Below are positions 50,181 through 60,930 of a stretch of DNA of 64,000 bases, piece by piece (the first letter of the stretch is position 1; each line of letters opens with the position of its first letter). The DNA comes from Oceanospirillum multiglobuliferum (GTDB lineage: Bacteria; Pseudomonadota; Gammaproteobacteria; Pseudomonadales; Halomonadaceae): positions 62,001 to 126,000 of the forward strand of contig NZ_FUXG01000006.1 of NCBI RefSeq assembly GCF_900167095.1. The letters are read 5' to 3'. The position numbers and the translations under genes are program-made. Under the pieces are notes generated by a model that made no database searches, was not told the origin of the DNA, and saw only the letters and a list, made by a program, of their open reading frames with translations.

Positions 50181-51380
50181 TTACCTTCGGGCTTTGATCA
50201 ATATATTACGTGGGCTAAGTTGTTTATCACAAAAGGTTGAGAGTTCCACGTGAAACCCAGCTTCTTCCAGTACTAAAGCTCGATCTAACACCAGCCAAAG
50301 TTCTAGAGGGCGTCTGAATATATGTTGTACTAGCTCCATTCTACGCACTTGTTTTACTCGAATAGCACCCGCTTGTAATGCTTGTTCAAGCTTTGCTTTA
50401 TCCACAACCTGATTAATCTTACGATTATGAAGAGCCCAAGTAGTAAACTCGCTAAAGTCTCCAGTTAGTAGTTTTTTGGGCAGCGTCGGCAACGGCATAT
50501 ACTGATTACTTTGAAGTAAAATCCTTTGTAGTTCGTCAAACGCCATGCGCCAGTGCAGCTCAGTATCTCTTAATTTGCTGATTCTATTGCCGCCTGTGAC
50601 GGTTTCTTGCAAAGGGAGCTTTAAATCCTGTTTGCTGAGTTGAAGGGCAGAGTGTTGGGCTGCTTTTGATAAGGCTTGATAGGGTTCGTCTTGAGTGAGG
50701 TGATAACAGCATGGGCTAATTAGCAAACTTTCTATGTTGCTATGCACACTGTGTTGAATCAGAGTGTTATGCAGATCGCCGCAGGCATGCAGCGCCACCG
50801 CGCATTGATTGTGTTGCAGTAAATGCGCCGCATCATCCGAAAATGCATCTCCATGTATCAAACGTTGCGGCAGTTGCCAGTGATCGGCTTGTTGTTGGCC
50901 TTGCTCGCAAAGCTGCGCTTGCCATTCAAGGCTTTGTACTTTGCCCTTACCTTGAAAAGCCAATAATCGGCCAAGATGGCCTTTACCTGCACACCACTCT
51001 AATAGGGTATCTGTTTTGGGCACTTGTTGGGCAAACTGCTGAATTTGCTGCCATTTACGACCAGGAATACCTTGGGATAAACGCTTCTCTTCAGAATTTT
51101 CTGTTTGAGCTAGCAGAGGTTGAACGGTTAACTCAGTCAGTGAAACTAGATTTGGCGCATCTGGCAGCCAAGGGCTTAACCACTCTGCTAGTTGAGTAAT
51201 GGGCTGTTGATAAAATGCTTGTAAGGCATCATCACCGAGCGCCAGCAGAGCCTCTGTTAACTCAGGGTGCTGAATCTTCCAGCCGATGTGGCGGTGATGA
51301 AAAGGTTGGAGCTGCCAATAGTGTTGATATTGCCAAAGTAGATCATCGATTTGTTGGAAGCGATCTAAAAGTACAGACAT
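50181..51380 (-). CDS. SAM-dependent methyltransferase (Methyltransf_32 type)
   Basis: A 399-residue protein. The SAM motif is LLEWCAGKGHLGRLLAFQGK, followed by CAVALHACGDLHNTLI and SPCCYHL, the combination seen in the Methyltransf_32 family, whose bacterial members are poorly studied and may act on RNA. ATG 51380 has no clear Shine-Dalgarno; an in-frame TTG at 51437 would add 19 residues. A parS-like sequence lies near the 3' end of the gene (50242-50257). Confidence 0.72.
   Translation of the reverse strand: MSVLLDRFQQIDDLLWQYQHYWQLQPFHHRHIGWKIQHPELTEALLALGDDALQAFYQQPITQLAEWLSPWLPDAPNLVSLTELTVQPLLAQTENSEEKRLSQGIPGRKWQQIQQFAQQVPKTDTLLEWCAGKGHLGRLLAFQGKGKVQSLEWQAQLCEQGQQQADHWQLPQRLIHGDAFSDDAAHLLQHNQCAVALHACGDLHNTLIQHSVHSNIESLLISPCCYHLTQDEPYQALSKAAQHSALQLSKQDLKLPLQETVTGGNRISKLRDTELHWRMAFDELQRILLQSNQYMPLPTLPKKLLTGDFSEFTTWALHNRKINQVVDKAKLEQALQAGAIRVKQVRRMELVQHIFRRPLELWLVLDRALVLEEAGFHVELSTFCDKQLSPRNILIKARR
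50242..50257. promoter_or_regulatory. parS: parS-like site (two outer mismatches)
   Basis: AGTTCCACGTGAAACC keeps the central GTTCCACGTGAAAC of the parS consensus; only the two outermost bases differ. It is inside the methyltransferase gene. Confidence 0.6.
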
Positions 51381-51463
51381 GGATGAGACATCACAATGAA
51401 GGGCTAAAACTGAATTATATCCACCTAGGTGCCACAAATAAGCTAATCTTTGAGAGGCGGTAG

Positions 51464-51776
51464 GATGTTACAACTAGAATCTAGGCAATTTAGCGTTTAT
51501 TTACGAAACAAAATTGGATTTTATTGTCATTTACAGGCACAATGCTTGCCCCTCAGGGTAGAAGACAACTGCTTTTTCCGATTCTGTTCATGAATCTGCT
51601 CGGTGAAGAGCCCTTACGCACAGTGCGTCCCTGCCACACGGGATTAGGCTATAACAGCCTGAATGGAACCCTATATTTTGTATTGAAAGCCGTTCTTTAT
51701 GGTTTCGGTAAGCAATGGATGAGATGTCTAGGGTTCCGTCATTTGAATATACTCCAACGACTCAGGTAACCCTTGA
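51464..51776 (+). promoter_or_regulatory. Structured 5' leader of the DEAD-box helicase gene
   Basis: This 313-bp stretch without a credible gene holds three ordered inverted repeats: ACGCA-CAG-TGCGT (51616-51628), AGGCT-ATAAC-AGCCT (51646-51660) and a long-range 9-bp stem GGAACCCTA (51665-51673) / TAGGGTTCC (51729-51737), extendable by one G-U pair and ending 39 bases before the start codon. Cold-shock helicase genes such as E. coli deaD have long regulated leaders, so a cis-acting role is plausible. Confidence 0.5.
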
Positions 51777-53615
51777 ATGTCATCAGAAGAAATCGTACCT
51801 AGCTTTGAAGAGTTAGGTCTTCCTGCATCACTTGTTAAAAGTGTGAAGGACCTTGGCTATGAATCTCCATCTCCTATTCAAGCAGCCAGTATTCCGGTAC
51901 TGCTAAATGGCGATAGTTTATTAGGCCAAGCACAAACAGGTACTGGTAAAACAGCTGCTTTTGCGCTGCCGCTATTGGCACGTATTGATATCAAACAGAA
52001 AAGCCCTCAAGTTTTGGTGTTAACACCAACGCGTGAACTGGCAATCCAAGTGGCTGAAGCTTTCCAAAGCTATGCCCGTGATATACCAGGCTTCCACGTA
52101 CTGCCTATTTATGGCGGTCACAGCATGACACTTCAGTTAAAACAACTGAGCCGTGGACCACAAGTGATTGTGGGTACTCCGGGTCGTGTGATGGATCACT
52201 TGCGTCGTGAATCTCTCAATACCGCCACCATCAAAGCGATCGTTTTAGACGAAGCGGACGAAATGCTGAAGATGGGCTTTATTGATGATGTGGATTGGAT
52301 TTTAGAAAAAGTCCCACATCCTCGTCAGGTTGCATTGTTCTCTGCGACGATGCCGGATGAGATCCGTAAAGTGGCGCGTCGTCACCTGCAAGGTGCACAA
52401 GAGATTCGCATTGCGGCTAAAACTTCAACCGTTGATACCATCAGCCAGCGTTACTGGATGGTGAGTGGCGTTCATAAAATGGACGCGCTGACTCGTATCA
52501 TGGAAACCGAGCCTTTTGATGCGGCGATTATTTTCGTACGTACCAAAACAGCAACGGTTGAGTTGGCTGAGAAGTTAGAAGCGCGTGGTTACAGTGCTTC
52601 TGCTTTAAATGGCGACATGAACCAAGCCCTACGTGAGCGTACCGTTAATCAGCTTAAAAATCGTAAGCTGGATATCGTGATTGCAACAGACGTTGCGGCG
52701 CGTGGTTTAGATGTTGAGCGTATTACTCACGTAATTAACTACGACATTCCATACGATACAGAAGCTTATGTACACCGTATTGGCCGTACTGGCCGTGCAG
52801 GTCGTACAGGTGAAGCGATTCTGTTCGTGACACCACGTGAGCGTGGCCTGTTACGTGCCATTGAGCGCGCAACCCGTCAAGAAATTACCCGTATGGATCT
52901 GCCTACCCGTGAAATGGTAGCAGAGCAGCGAGTTAAACAGTTTAAAGAAAGTGTAGTTGAGATGATTGGCAGCGTTGGCGCTGACATGGATTTCTTCCGC
53001 AACATGGTACAAGAGTTAGCCAAAGAAAATGAGCTAAGCCTTGAAGATGTTGCTGCTGCACTGGCTTGGAAGGTTCAGAAGAAACGTCCATTGATTCTGC
53101 CGCCTGAAGAGATTGCCCCACGTCGTGAGCGCGATGACCGTCGTGATGACCGTTCAGACCGTGGTGGTGAGCGCGGGGGCGAACGTCGTCCTCGTCGTGA
53201 GCGCCCAACAGATGTGAACTTCGTTCGCTATCGTATCGAAGTAGGCCGTAATGAAGGCCTACAACCGGGTGATATCGTTGGCGCTATCGCAAACGAAGCC
53301 GGTATTGAAAGTAAGTATATCGGTAACATTCGTTTATACGACCAATTCAGTACGGTTGAACTGCCAGAAGGTATGCCTGCAGATGTGATGAATCATCTGC
53401 AAAAAACCCGTGTACGTCAGGTGCCGATGAATATCAGCATTGACAATGGTCCTGAGCAACCACGTGAGCAACGCCCACGCGGTGGAGACCGTCCTCGTGG
53501 TGACAAGCCGCGCGGTGATCGTCCAAGAGGCGACCGCCCTCGTGGTGATAGGCCTCGTGGAGACCGTCCTCGCTCTGATAAGCCTCGTGGAGAGCGTCCG
53601 CCTAAAGCGGATTAA
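51777..53615 (+). CDS. deaD: DEAD-box ATP-dependent RNA helicase, DeaD/CsdA type
   Basis: A 612-residue RNA helicase likely involved in ribosome assembly and cold adaptation. Domain 1 has the Q motif (ESPSPIQAASIPVL), AQTGTGKTAAFALP, LDEADEMLKMGF and SAT; domain 2 has HRIGRTGRAGRTG. A DbpA-type RNA-binding domain follows (about 480-550, VNFVRYRIEVGRNEGLQPGD). The tail from about 560 is a low-complexity run of RPRGD/KPRGD units, as in CsdA. It lies alone between mnmE and mnmG. Start ATG 51777 has only a weak AGG upstream. The long structured leader fits a regulated gene. Confidence 0.93.
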   Translation: MSSEEIVPSFEELGLPASLVKSVKDLGYESPSPIQAASIPVLLNGDSLLGQAQTGTGKTAAFALPLLARIDIKQKSPQVLVLTPTRELAIQVAEAFQSYARDIPGFHVLPIYGGHSMTLQLKQLSRGPQVIVGTPGRVMDHLRRESLNTATIKAIVLDEADEMLKMGFIDDVDWILEKVPHPRQVALFSATMPDEIRKVARRHLQGAQEIRIAAKTSTVDTISQRYWMVSGVHKMDALTRIMETEPFDAAIIFVRTKTATVELAEKLEARGYSASALNGDMNQALRERTVNQLKNRKLDIVIATDVAARGLDVERITHVINYDIPYDTEAYVHRIGRTGRAGRTGEAILFVTPRERGLLRAIERATRQEITRMDLPTREMVAEQRVKQFKESVVEMIGSVGADMDFFRNMVQELAKENELSLEDVAAALAWKVQKKRPLILPPEEIAPRRERDDRRDDRSDRGGERGGERRPRRERPTDVNFVRYRIEVGRNEGLQPGDIVGAIANEAGIESKYIGNIRLYDQFSTVELPEGMPADVMNHLQKTRVRQVPMNISIDNGPEQPREQRPRGGDRPRGDKPRGDRPRGDRPRGDRPRGDRPRSDKPRGERPPKAD

Positions 53616-53638
53616 TCCCAGCAGGCTTTAAAAAAAAC

Positions 53639-53669
53639 ACCTCGCTGTTTTTTACAGCGAGGTTTTTTT
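53639..53669 (+). terminator. Intrinsic terminator of the helicase gene
   Basis: ACCTCGCTGT - TTTTT - ACAGCGAGGT followed by TTTTTT. Confidence 0.88.
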
Positions 53670-53670
53670 A

Positions 53671-54202
53671 CGCCTATCATTTCTATACTTCCTCTCTTGC
53701 TATGAATCTTCCTGCCTCTCCTAGTGCACCTGATTTACTCTCTTATCTTCAGGTTTTTTCTTTGAAAATGCGTCATGACTATTTTTGACCCGAAATTTTC
53801 ACTTAATTTAAGAAAAATTTTCAATAAAATCAGTTGGTATAACAGCCGTATAATCTTAGCTAAAGGCTATGCATAACTTGGGCTTTATTTGCACTGTGTA
53901 TAAGTCATGCCTTTATGCACAGCCTTTACCCTGCTTCTCCTAAGTTTTGTTACGGGTAGTTCAATGGGTTAGCCACAACTTGAAAGGTGTCTATAATCAT
54001 GCTTTGAAGCAGTTATCCACACTTTTTATCCACACCATTAATAACAACAATATTTATCTTTAATAAAGATTATTAATTTAATTGTTATTGTTAGCCCTGT
54101 GTAAAAAATCTTCATGTTGGCAAGAAGTCTGCTACTTCTCATTTCAGACACTAGGTATATACTTGTGTCCTTTTTGCATGAACGGTTTGAAAGAGGTGTA
54201 CT
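53671..54202. other. DnaA-box and AT-rich region upstream of mnmG (second origin-like element)
   Basis: Two perfect DnaA boxes in the same orientation lie 13 bp apart (54013-54021 and 54026-54034). One-mismatch boxes are TTATACACA at 53895-53903 (-) and TTATGCACA at 53913-53921 (+). They are followed by an extremely AT-rich 55-bp segment (54038-54093) with alternating TTAAT/ATTAA elements. In E. coli the origin lies just upstream of mnmG (gidA); in Pseudomonas it lies at dnaA-rpmH. No gene was found here. Confidence 0.6.
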
Positions 54203-56089
54203 GTGGATTATCCAACCCGCTTTGATGTCATTGTGATTGGTGGAGGACACGCGGGAACGGAAGCTGCGCTAGCATCAGCCAGAATGGGCTGTCCGACGCT
54301 GTTACTGACTCATAACATTGAGACCCTAGGTCAAATGTCTTGTAACCCTGCCATTGGCGGTATTGGCAAAAGTCATCTGGTGAAAGAAATTGACGCCCTA
54401 GGTGGCGCAATGGCGCTGGCGACAGACAAAGGCGGTATCCAATTCCGTACACTGAATGGCCGAAAAGGCCCAGCGGTTCGTGCGACTCGCGCACAAGCAG
54501 ATCGTATTTTGTACAAAGCCGCTATTCGACATATTCTGGAAAACCAAGACAATCTGACGATTTTCCAACAAGCGGCTGATGATCTCATTATGGAAGGCGA
54601 TACCGTTGCGGGTGTGGTTACGCAATCTGGTATCCGTTTTCACAGCAAAACGGTTGTCTTAACCGCAGGCACATTCTTAGGCGGTGTGATCCACATCGGC
54701 TTGCAGCAACACTCCGGTGGCCGAGCAGGTGACCCTCCCTCAATCGCCTTGGCCAATCGGTTACGTGAGATGCCATTTCGTGTCGGTCGTTTAAAAACGG
54801 GCACACCACCACGTATTGATGCCAAAACGGTTGATTTTTCAGTGATGGAAGCGCAGCCGGGTGATACGCCCACACCTGTAATGTCGTTTATGGGCAAACT
54901 GGAAGATCATCCACGTCAGATCAATTGCTACATCACTCATACCAATGAGCGCACTCACGATATTATCCGTGCAGGGCTTGATCGCTCGCCAATGTATACC
55001 GGTGTGATTGAGGGCATTGGCCCACGTTATTGCCCATCCATTGAGGATAAAATCCATCGTTTTGCGGATAAAGACTCCCATCAGGTCTTTATTGAGCCTG
55101 AAGGCTTAACCACGCACGAACTCTATCCAAATGGTGTTTCAACCAGTTTGCCTTTTGATGTGCAGCTGAATTTGATCCGCTCTATTCGGGGTATGGAAAA
55201 TGCTCATATTCTGCGTCCGGGTTATGCCATTGAATACGATTACTTTAATCCACAGGATCTGAAACACACGCTGGAAACTAAATTTGTCCACAACCTGTTT
55301 TTTGCAGGCCAAATTAATGGCACAACAGGTTATGAAGAAGCGGGTGCACAGGGCTTGTTAGCAGGTTTGAATGCGGGCTTACGTGCACAAGGCAAAGAGG
55401 GTTGGTATCCACGTCGCGATGAAGCCTATATCGGCGTATTGGTCGATGACCTCATCACACTAGGTACAAGTGAACCTTATCGAATGTTCACTAGTCGTGC
55501 GGAATACCGTTTGATTCTGCGTGAGGATAACGCTGATTTACGTTTGACGGAAAAAGGACGCGAGTTGGGTCTGATTGATGATCTACGTTGGGCGGCATTC
55601 TCTCGTAAGAAAGAGCAAATTGAAGCGGAAACCGCACGTTTGGCTAGCACTTGGATTCAGGCTGGCTCAGCTCAAGCACAACAGGTTGTGGATAAAACAG
55701 GTCATGTGATCTCTCGTGAGTACAGCTTGATGGATCTGTTGAAGCGTCCTGAGTTGGAATATCAAGATGTAGCCTCACTGAAAGGTGAAGCAGTATCTGA
55801 TCCACAAGTTGCAGAACAAGTGCAAATTCAGGTGAAATACGCAGGGTATATCACCCGTCAGCAGGAAGAGATCGACAAACTGCGTCGCCATGAAAACACT
55901 AAGCTACCGGACGATTTAGATTATGCGCACATTGATGGCATGTCGAATGAGATCCGACAAAAGCTCAGTCAGGCGCGTCCTGAAACCTTGGCGGCAGCCG
56001 GGCGTATTCCAGGGGTCACACCCGCAGCAGTTTCGTTACTGCTGATTCATATTAAAAAACGTGCAATGGCCAAAGCTGCCGAAGTATAA
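54203..56089 (+). CDS. mnmG: tRNA uridine-5-carboxymethylaminomethyl modification enzyme
   Basis: MnmG (GidA) is the FAD enzyme partner of MnmE for U34 tRNA modification. The 628 residues contain the FAD motif [43 protein letters not shown], the RLKTGTPPR motif and [22 protein letters not shown]. The start is GTG 54203, after AGAGG. It opens the mnmG-rsmG-parA-parB run. Confidence 0.97.
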   Translation: MDYPTRFDVIVIGGGHAGTEAALASARMGCPTLLLTHNIETLGQMSCNPAIGGIGKSHLVKEIDALGGAMALATDKGGIQFRTLNGRKGPAVRATRAQADRILYKAAIRHILENQDNLTIFQQAADDLIMEGDTVAGVVTQSGIRFHSKTVVLTAGTFLGGVIHIGLQQHSGGRAGDPPSIALANRLREMPFRVGRLKTGTPPRIDAKTVDFSVMEAQPGDTPTPVMSFMGKLEDHPRQINCYITHTNERTHDIIRAGLDRSPMYTGVIEGIGPRYCPSIEDKIHRFADKDSHQVFIEPEGLTTHELYPNGVSTSLPFDVQLNLIRSIRGMENAHILRPGYAIEYDYFNPQDLKHTLETKFVHNLFFAGQINGTTGYEEAGAQGLLAGLNAGLRAQGKEGWYPRRDEAYIGVLVDDLITLGTSEPYRMFTSRAEYRLILREDNADLRLTEKGRELGLIDDLRWAAFSRKKEQIEAETARLASTWIQAGSAQAQQVVDKTGHVISREYSLMDLLKRPELEYQDVASLKGEAVSDPQVAEQVQIQVKYAGYITRQQEEIDKLRRHENTKLPDDLDYAHIDGMSNEIRQKLSQARPETLAAAGRIPGVTPAAVSLLLIHIKKRAMAKAAEV

Positions 56090-56100
56090 GGAATCAACTG

Positions 56101-56730
56101 ATGTTAGAGCGGCAGCTTGCCCAAGGCATTGAACAAATGGGTTTATCCGTTACTGTAGCGCAACAGGCACTACTGATGGATTATCTACGACTGATGGAAA
56201 AGTGGAATAAAGCGATTAATCTTACCGCAGTGCGCGATCCGGCAGAGATGGTAACAAAACACCTCTTAGACAGCCTAAGTATTCTGCCTTATGTGCAAGC
56301 TGAACGCTGTATTGATGTTGGCTCAGGTGGTGGCTTGCCGGGTATTCCCCTTGCAATTGTACGTCCAGACTTAGCTGTGACATTACTTGACAGTAATGGC
56401 AAGAAAAGCCGTTTTCAGTTTCAGGCGGCGACAGCGTTAAAGCTGAACAATATCACAGTTGTGAATAAGCGTGTTGAACAGTTCCTGCCCGAACAGTTAT
56501 TTGATCAGATCATCAGCCGAGCTTTTAGCTCGATTGAAGATATGGTGCATTGGACAGAACATTTAGGTACTAAAGATGCACAGTGGTTAGCCATGAAAGG
56601 GGTTTATCCTGAGGCTGAACTGACTGCACTACCTGCTAGCCTAACTTGTTCAGCTGTGCATCACCTTGCTGTACCAGGCTCTGATGGTGAGCGTCATTTG
56701 GTGGTATTAGAACGAGCGGTGGCTCATTAA
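56101..56730 (+). CDS. rsmG: 16S rRNA (guanine527-N7)-methyltransferase
   Basis: RsmG (GidB) methylates G527 of 16S rRNA. The 209-residue protein has MEKWNKAINLTAVRDPAEMVTKHLLDSLS, the SAM motif CIDVGSGGGLPGIPLAIVRPDL and LDSNGKKSRFQ, all standard. It lies 11 bp after mnmG and 10 bp before parA. Confidence 0.97.
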   Translation: MLERQLAQGIEQMGLSVTVAQQALLMDYLRLMEKWNKAINLTAVRDPAEMVTKHLLDSLSILPYVQAERCIDVGSGGGLPGIPLAIVRPDLAVTLLDSNGKKSRFQFQAATALKLNNITVVNKRVEQFLPEQLFDQIISRAFSSIEDMVHWTEHLGTKDAQWLAMKGVYPEAELTALPASLTCSAVHHLAVPGSDGERHLVVLERAVAH

Positions 56731-56740
56731 GGATTTTGTC

Positions 56741-57520
56741 ATGGCCAAAATATTAGCAGTAACCAATCAGAAAGGGGGGGTGGGTAAAACCACAACCTGC
56801 GTAAACTTGGCGGCATCCCTTGTTGCCACTAAGCGTCGAGTGCTGTTAATTGATTTAGATCCACAAGGCAATGCCACAATGGGTAGCGGTGTGGATAAGA
56901 ATAGCTGTGAATACTCTGTTTGTGATTTATTGCTAGGAGAGGCAGAGTTTCAGCAGGTCTGTGTTACAACAGACCCTGCAGGTTATGATCTACTGCCTGC
57001 TAATGCAGATCTCACCACTGCCGAAGTGCAGTTACTACAGCACCCTAACGGCAAGTTCAGTTTAAAGACCACGCTGTCACAATTATCAGAGCAATATGAG
57101 TACATATTGATTGACTGCCCACCTTCACTCAATATGCTGACGGTCAATGCATTGACTGCTGCGCAAGGGGTTGTGATACCGGTACAGTGTGAATACTATG
57201 CGCTAGAGGGGCTATCATCACTGATACAAACCATCGAGCAGATTAAAGAAACAGTGAACCCAACGCTTAAGATCGAAGGGTTAATTCGTACCATGTACGA
57301 TCCACGCAATAGTTTAACTCGCGATGTCTCTCAGCAGTTACTCAGCCACTTTGGCGATAAAGTATACAACACTGTGATTCCACGTAATGTTCGCTTAGCT
57401 GAAGCGCCTAGCCATGGCTTACCTGTACTTATTTATGATGAAAAGTCTAAAGGTAGTCTTGCTTATTTGGCTTTAGCAGGGGAAATGATTCGTAAAACAG
57501 CGACTTCCGAAGCAGTGTAA
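56741..57520 (+). CDS. parA: Chromosome partitioning ATPase ParA
   Basis: ParA (Soj) is the ATPase that moves ParB-parS complexes. The 259 residues have the deviant Walker A NQKGGVGKTTTCVNLAASL (residues about 8-17), LIDLDPQGNATMGSG and LIDCPPSLNMLTVNAL. Short N-terminus without HTH means it is the chromosomal type. A hairpin and two direct repeats lie between it and parB. Confidence 0.97.
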   Translation: MAKILAVTNQKGGVGKTTTCVNLAASLVATKRRVLLIDLDPQGNATMGSGVDKNSCEYSVCDLLLGEAEFQQVCVTTDPAGYDLLPANADLTTAEVQLLQHPNGKFSLKTTLSQLSEQYEYILIDCPPSLNMLTVNALTAAQGVVIPVQCEYYALEGLSSLIQTIEQIKETVNPTLKIEGLIRTMYDPRNSLTRDVSQQLLSHFGDKVYNTVIPRNVRLAEAPSHGLPVLIYDEKSKGSLAYLALAGEMIRKTATSEAV

Positions 57521-57540
57521 TCAGTCTTTAGGCTGATTTT

Positions 57541-57617
57541 ATCCAATAGCGAAATCATGAATACTCAGCAAACTCCAAGCTTTGCTGAGGCTGTCTTTAA
57601 ATTGACAATCCAATAGC
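57541..57617 (+). repeat. Hairpin flanked by 10-bp direct repeats in the parA-parB gap
   Basis: ATCCAATAGC occurs at 57541-57550 and again at 57608-57617. Between them, CTCAGCAAA (57564-57572) and TTTGCTGAG (57581-57589) form a perfect 9-bp stem with an 8-base loop. No T run follows. It could be a processing or attenuating hairpin, or the trace of a small insertion. Confidence 0.6.
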
Positions 57618-57635
57618 AAAATTTTGGGAGCACCC

Positions 57636-58607
57636 ATGTCGGTAAAGAAACGGGGTTTAGGACGCGGATTAGATGCGTTATTAGGTACAAGTAAAACTAC
57701 AGAGCTGAATGCTGGCGCAGTGGTACCTATCGCATTAGAGAAGGCTTCTTCAATCCCAAATAATGCTGACAATTTAAGTCTTGATAATACACAAGACACG
57801 AGCGCTCAAAATGCAAAGCCTAAAGATGGCGAGATGAAATATCTGCCTGTTGAGTTTCTACGTCGTGGTCGTTATCAGCCTAGGCGAGATATGGACCCAG
57901 AGGCATTAGAAGATTTAGCTAGCTCAATTCGTGTTCAAGGCATCATGCAACCGATAGTGGTACGGATGATTGAGCAAGACCAATTTGAGATCATTGCAGG
58001 TGAGCGGCGTTGGCGTGCAGCTCAGTTAGCAGAGCTAGAGCAAGTACCCGTAATTATTCGTGAAGTTGCTGATGACGCAGCTATTGCTATGGCGTTAATT
58101 GAAAATATTCAGCGGGAAAATTTAAACCCGGTTGAAGAGGCTTTTGCGCTTCAGCGCTTACAGCAAGAGTTTGAGCTAACCCAGCAACAAGTAGCTGATG
58201 CTGTTGGTAAATCACGTTCAACGGTGACTAATCTGTTGCGGCTGTTGGCGCTGCCAGATGATGTACGCAGAATGTTAGAGTATGGCGATATTGAGATGGG
58301 GCATGCAAGGGCTCTACTGGCTTTAGACAGTGAAGCTCAGAGCGAGGCTGCACGGCAAGTAGCTGCAAGAGGCATGTCTGTACGCCAAACAGAAGCTTTT
58401 GTGAAAAAAGTTCAGCAACCTTCTGCAGAAAAAGCAGAAAAGAGCGAACTAAAATACAATCCTGATATCGAACACCTGCAAAAAAAATTAGGTGCTTGTT
58501 TAGGGGCTTCGGTTGAAATACGTCATCATCCGAAAGGCAAGGGTAAATTGATTATCAGTTATACCAATCTAGACGAGTTAGATGGGATTTTATCTCACAT
58601 TCGTTGA
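57636..58607 (+). CDS. parB: Chromosome partitioning protein ParB
   Basis: ParB (Spo0J) is a CTPase that binds parS and spreads along DNA. The 323-residue protein has the N-terminal KKRGLGRGLDALLG, the CTP-binding ParB/Srx domain (LPVEFLRRGRYQPRRDMD, GERRWRAAQLAEL, ENIQRENLNPVEEA), the HTH (TQQQVADAVGKSRSTVTNLL) and a C-terminal dimerisation domain. ATG 57636 has GGGAG upstream. Four parS-type sequences lie 7-21 kb to the left. Confidence 0.97.
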   Translation: MSVKKRGLGRGLDALLGTSKTTELNAGAVVPIALEKASSIPNNADNLSLDNTQDTSAQNAKPKDGEMKYLPVEFLRRGRYQPRRDMDPEALEDLASSIRVQGIMQPIVVRMIEQDQFEIIAGERRWRAAQLAELEQVPVIIREVADDAAIAMALIENIQRENLNPVEEAFALQRLQQEFELTQQQVADAVGKSRSTVTNLLRLLALPDDVRRMLEYGDIEMGHARALLALDSEAQSEAARQVAARGMSVRQTEAFVKKVQQPSAEKAEKSELKYNPDIEHLQKKLGACLGASVEIRHHPKGKGKLIISYTNLDELDGILSHIR

Positions 58608-58691
58608 ATCTAATTTTATCTGGGCGCAGAACATATTGTATTTCAACACTTATCTATTGGTCTTATATCAATGTTTGAGTGAGTAATTCAG

Positions 58692-58720
58692 TTGAATGGG
58701 GCAGGCATTGCCCCTATAAT
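58692..58720 (+). promoter_or_regulatory. sigma70 promoter of the atp operon
   Basis: TTGAAT (58692-58697), exactly 17 bp, then TATAAT (58715-58720), 86 bp before atpI. This is the best sigma70 consensus match I found in the window. Confidence 0.8.
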
Positions 58721-58805
58721 CCTGCGGTCACATTTTGTCTGGTATGGCGATTAGATTTTAATTGATCAAATTGCTAATCTGGATCAACGCAGTTCAGGAG
58801 CGAAG

Positions 58806-59189
58806 ATGGGCGCCAAAAGCGCACAGTTAAAACGACCCAAAGTTATTCGAGTTGTGGGATTACAGGTCATCGTCGCTATTGTGGTTTCAGTGTTGTGCTG
58901 GGGCTTTCTGGACAGCGTTGCAGCCTACTCTGCGCTATTGGGCGGGTTGGTTTGTGCAATGCCGAATTTATATTTCGCCTGGAAAGCGTTTAGCTACCAA
59001 GGTGCTCAGGCCGCAAGAGAGATCGTGCGGTCTTTTTATAAAGCGGAAGCCGTGAAGTTTGGTTTAACGGCCGTATTATTTGCCTTAGTGTTTGCATTAG
59101 TACGCCCCTTAAACCCAATTTCTTTCTTTTTAACTTATGCAGTGGTTCAAGCGATGCACTGGTTGGCACCGATGGTGTTGAAACGCTAG
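58806..59189 (+). CDS. atpI: ATP synthase subunit I
   Basis: AtpI is a small membrane protein of 127 residues that helps assemble the c-ring. Four hydrophobic segments are visible (IVAIVVSVLCWGFLD, LLGGLVCAMPNLYFAWKAF, FGLTAVLFALVFALV, FFLTYAVVQAMHWLAP). ALLGGLVCAMPNLYFAWKAF is the characteristic part. It opens the atp operon, 86 bp after the TATAAT. Confidence 0.9.
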   Translation: MGAKSAQLKRPKVIRVVGLQVIVAIVVSVLCWGFLDSVAAYSALLGGLVCAMPNLYFAWKAFSYQGAQAAREIVRSFYKAEAVKFGLTAVLFALVFALVRPLNPISFFLTYAVVQAMHWLAPMVLKR

Positions 59190-59199
59190 TGCAAAGTAG

Positions 59200-60387
<1,188 letters not shown>

Positions 60388-60447
60388 TCATTAAGCTGGT
60401 TTTTTTAACCCTTAATAGATCAACACTGGAAAGCAAGGGGTGATGGC

Positions 60448-60918
60448 GTGAATCTGAACTTAACACTGGTAGGACAAGCCATCTCGTTTGCGATCTTTGT
60501 CTGGTTCTGCATGAAGTATGTTTGGCCTCCGGTAACGGAAGCAATGCATGCTCGCCAGAAAAAGATTGCGGATGGTTTGGACGCTGCAAGTCGTGCAACA
60601 CGTGACCTTGAATTAGCTCGTGAAAAAGCGGGTCAACAGTTACGTGAAGGCAAAGAACAAGCAGCTCTAATTATTGAGCAAGCTAACAAGCGTGCTAACC
60701 AAATCGTTGAAGAAGCGAAAGAGAACGCACGTTCTGAAGGCGCGCGCTTACTTGCTGCTGCTCAGGCAGAAGTCGAGCAAGAAGTTAACCGTGCTAAAGA
60801 AGAACTTCGTGCACAAGTTGCTAGCTTAGCGCTAGCGGGTGCAGAACGTGTTCTTGGCGCATCAATTGATGAAAAAGCACACGCTGAGCTTGTAGAGAAA
60901 CTCGCGGCTGAGCTTTAA
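60448..60918 (+). CDS. atpF: ATP synthase Fo subunit b
   Basis: A 156-residue stalk subunit: one N-terminal membrane helix ([20 protein letters not shown]) followed by a long coiled coil rich in Ala, Glu, Arg and Lys. The start is GTG 60448, with AAGGGG upstream. One copy only, so the stalk is a homodimer as in E. coli. Confidence 0.96.
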   Translation: MNLNLTLVGQAISFAIFVWFCMKYVWPPVTEAMHARQKKIADGLDAASRATRDLELAREKAGQQLREGKEQAALIIEQANKRANQIVEEAKENARSEGARLLAAAQAEVEQEVNRAKEELRAQVASLALAGAERVLGASIDEKAHAELVEKLAAEL

Positions 60919-60930
60919 GCGAGGTGACCT

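Noticed and set aside
51524-51769. 81-codon open frame upstream of the DEAD-box helicase
   Set aside because: No ribosome-binding site, no recognisable motifs, and it overlaps the inverted repeats of the helicase leader.
53440-53606. Tandem repeats at the 3' end of the helicase gene as a CRISPR or satellite array
   Set aside because: They encode the in-frame RPRGD-type tail common in DeaD-like helicases; there are no spacers.
57539-57799. 86-codon minus-strand frame across the parA-parB gap
   Set aside because: It runs antisense to the parB start without any coding signal; the hairpin explains the local structure better.
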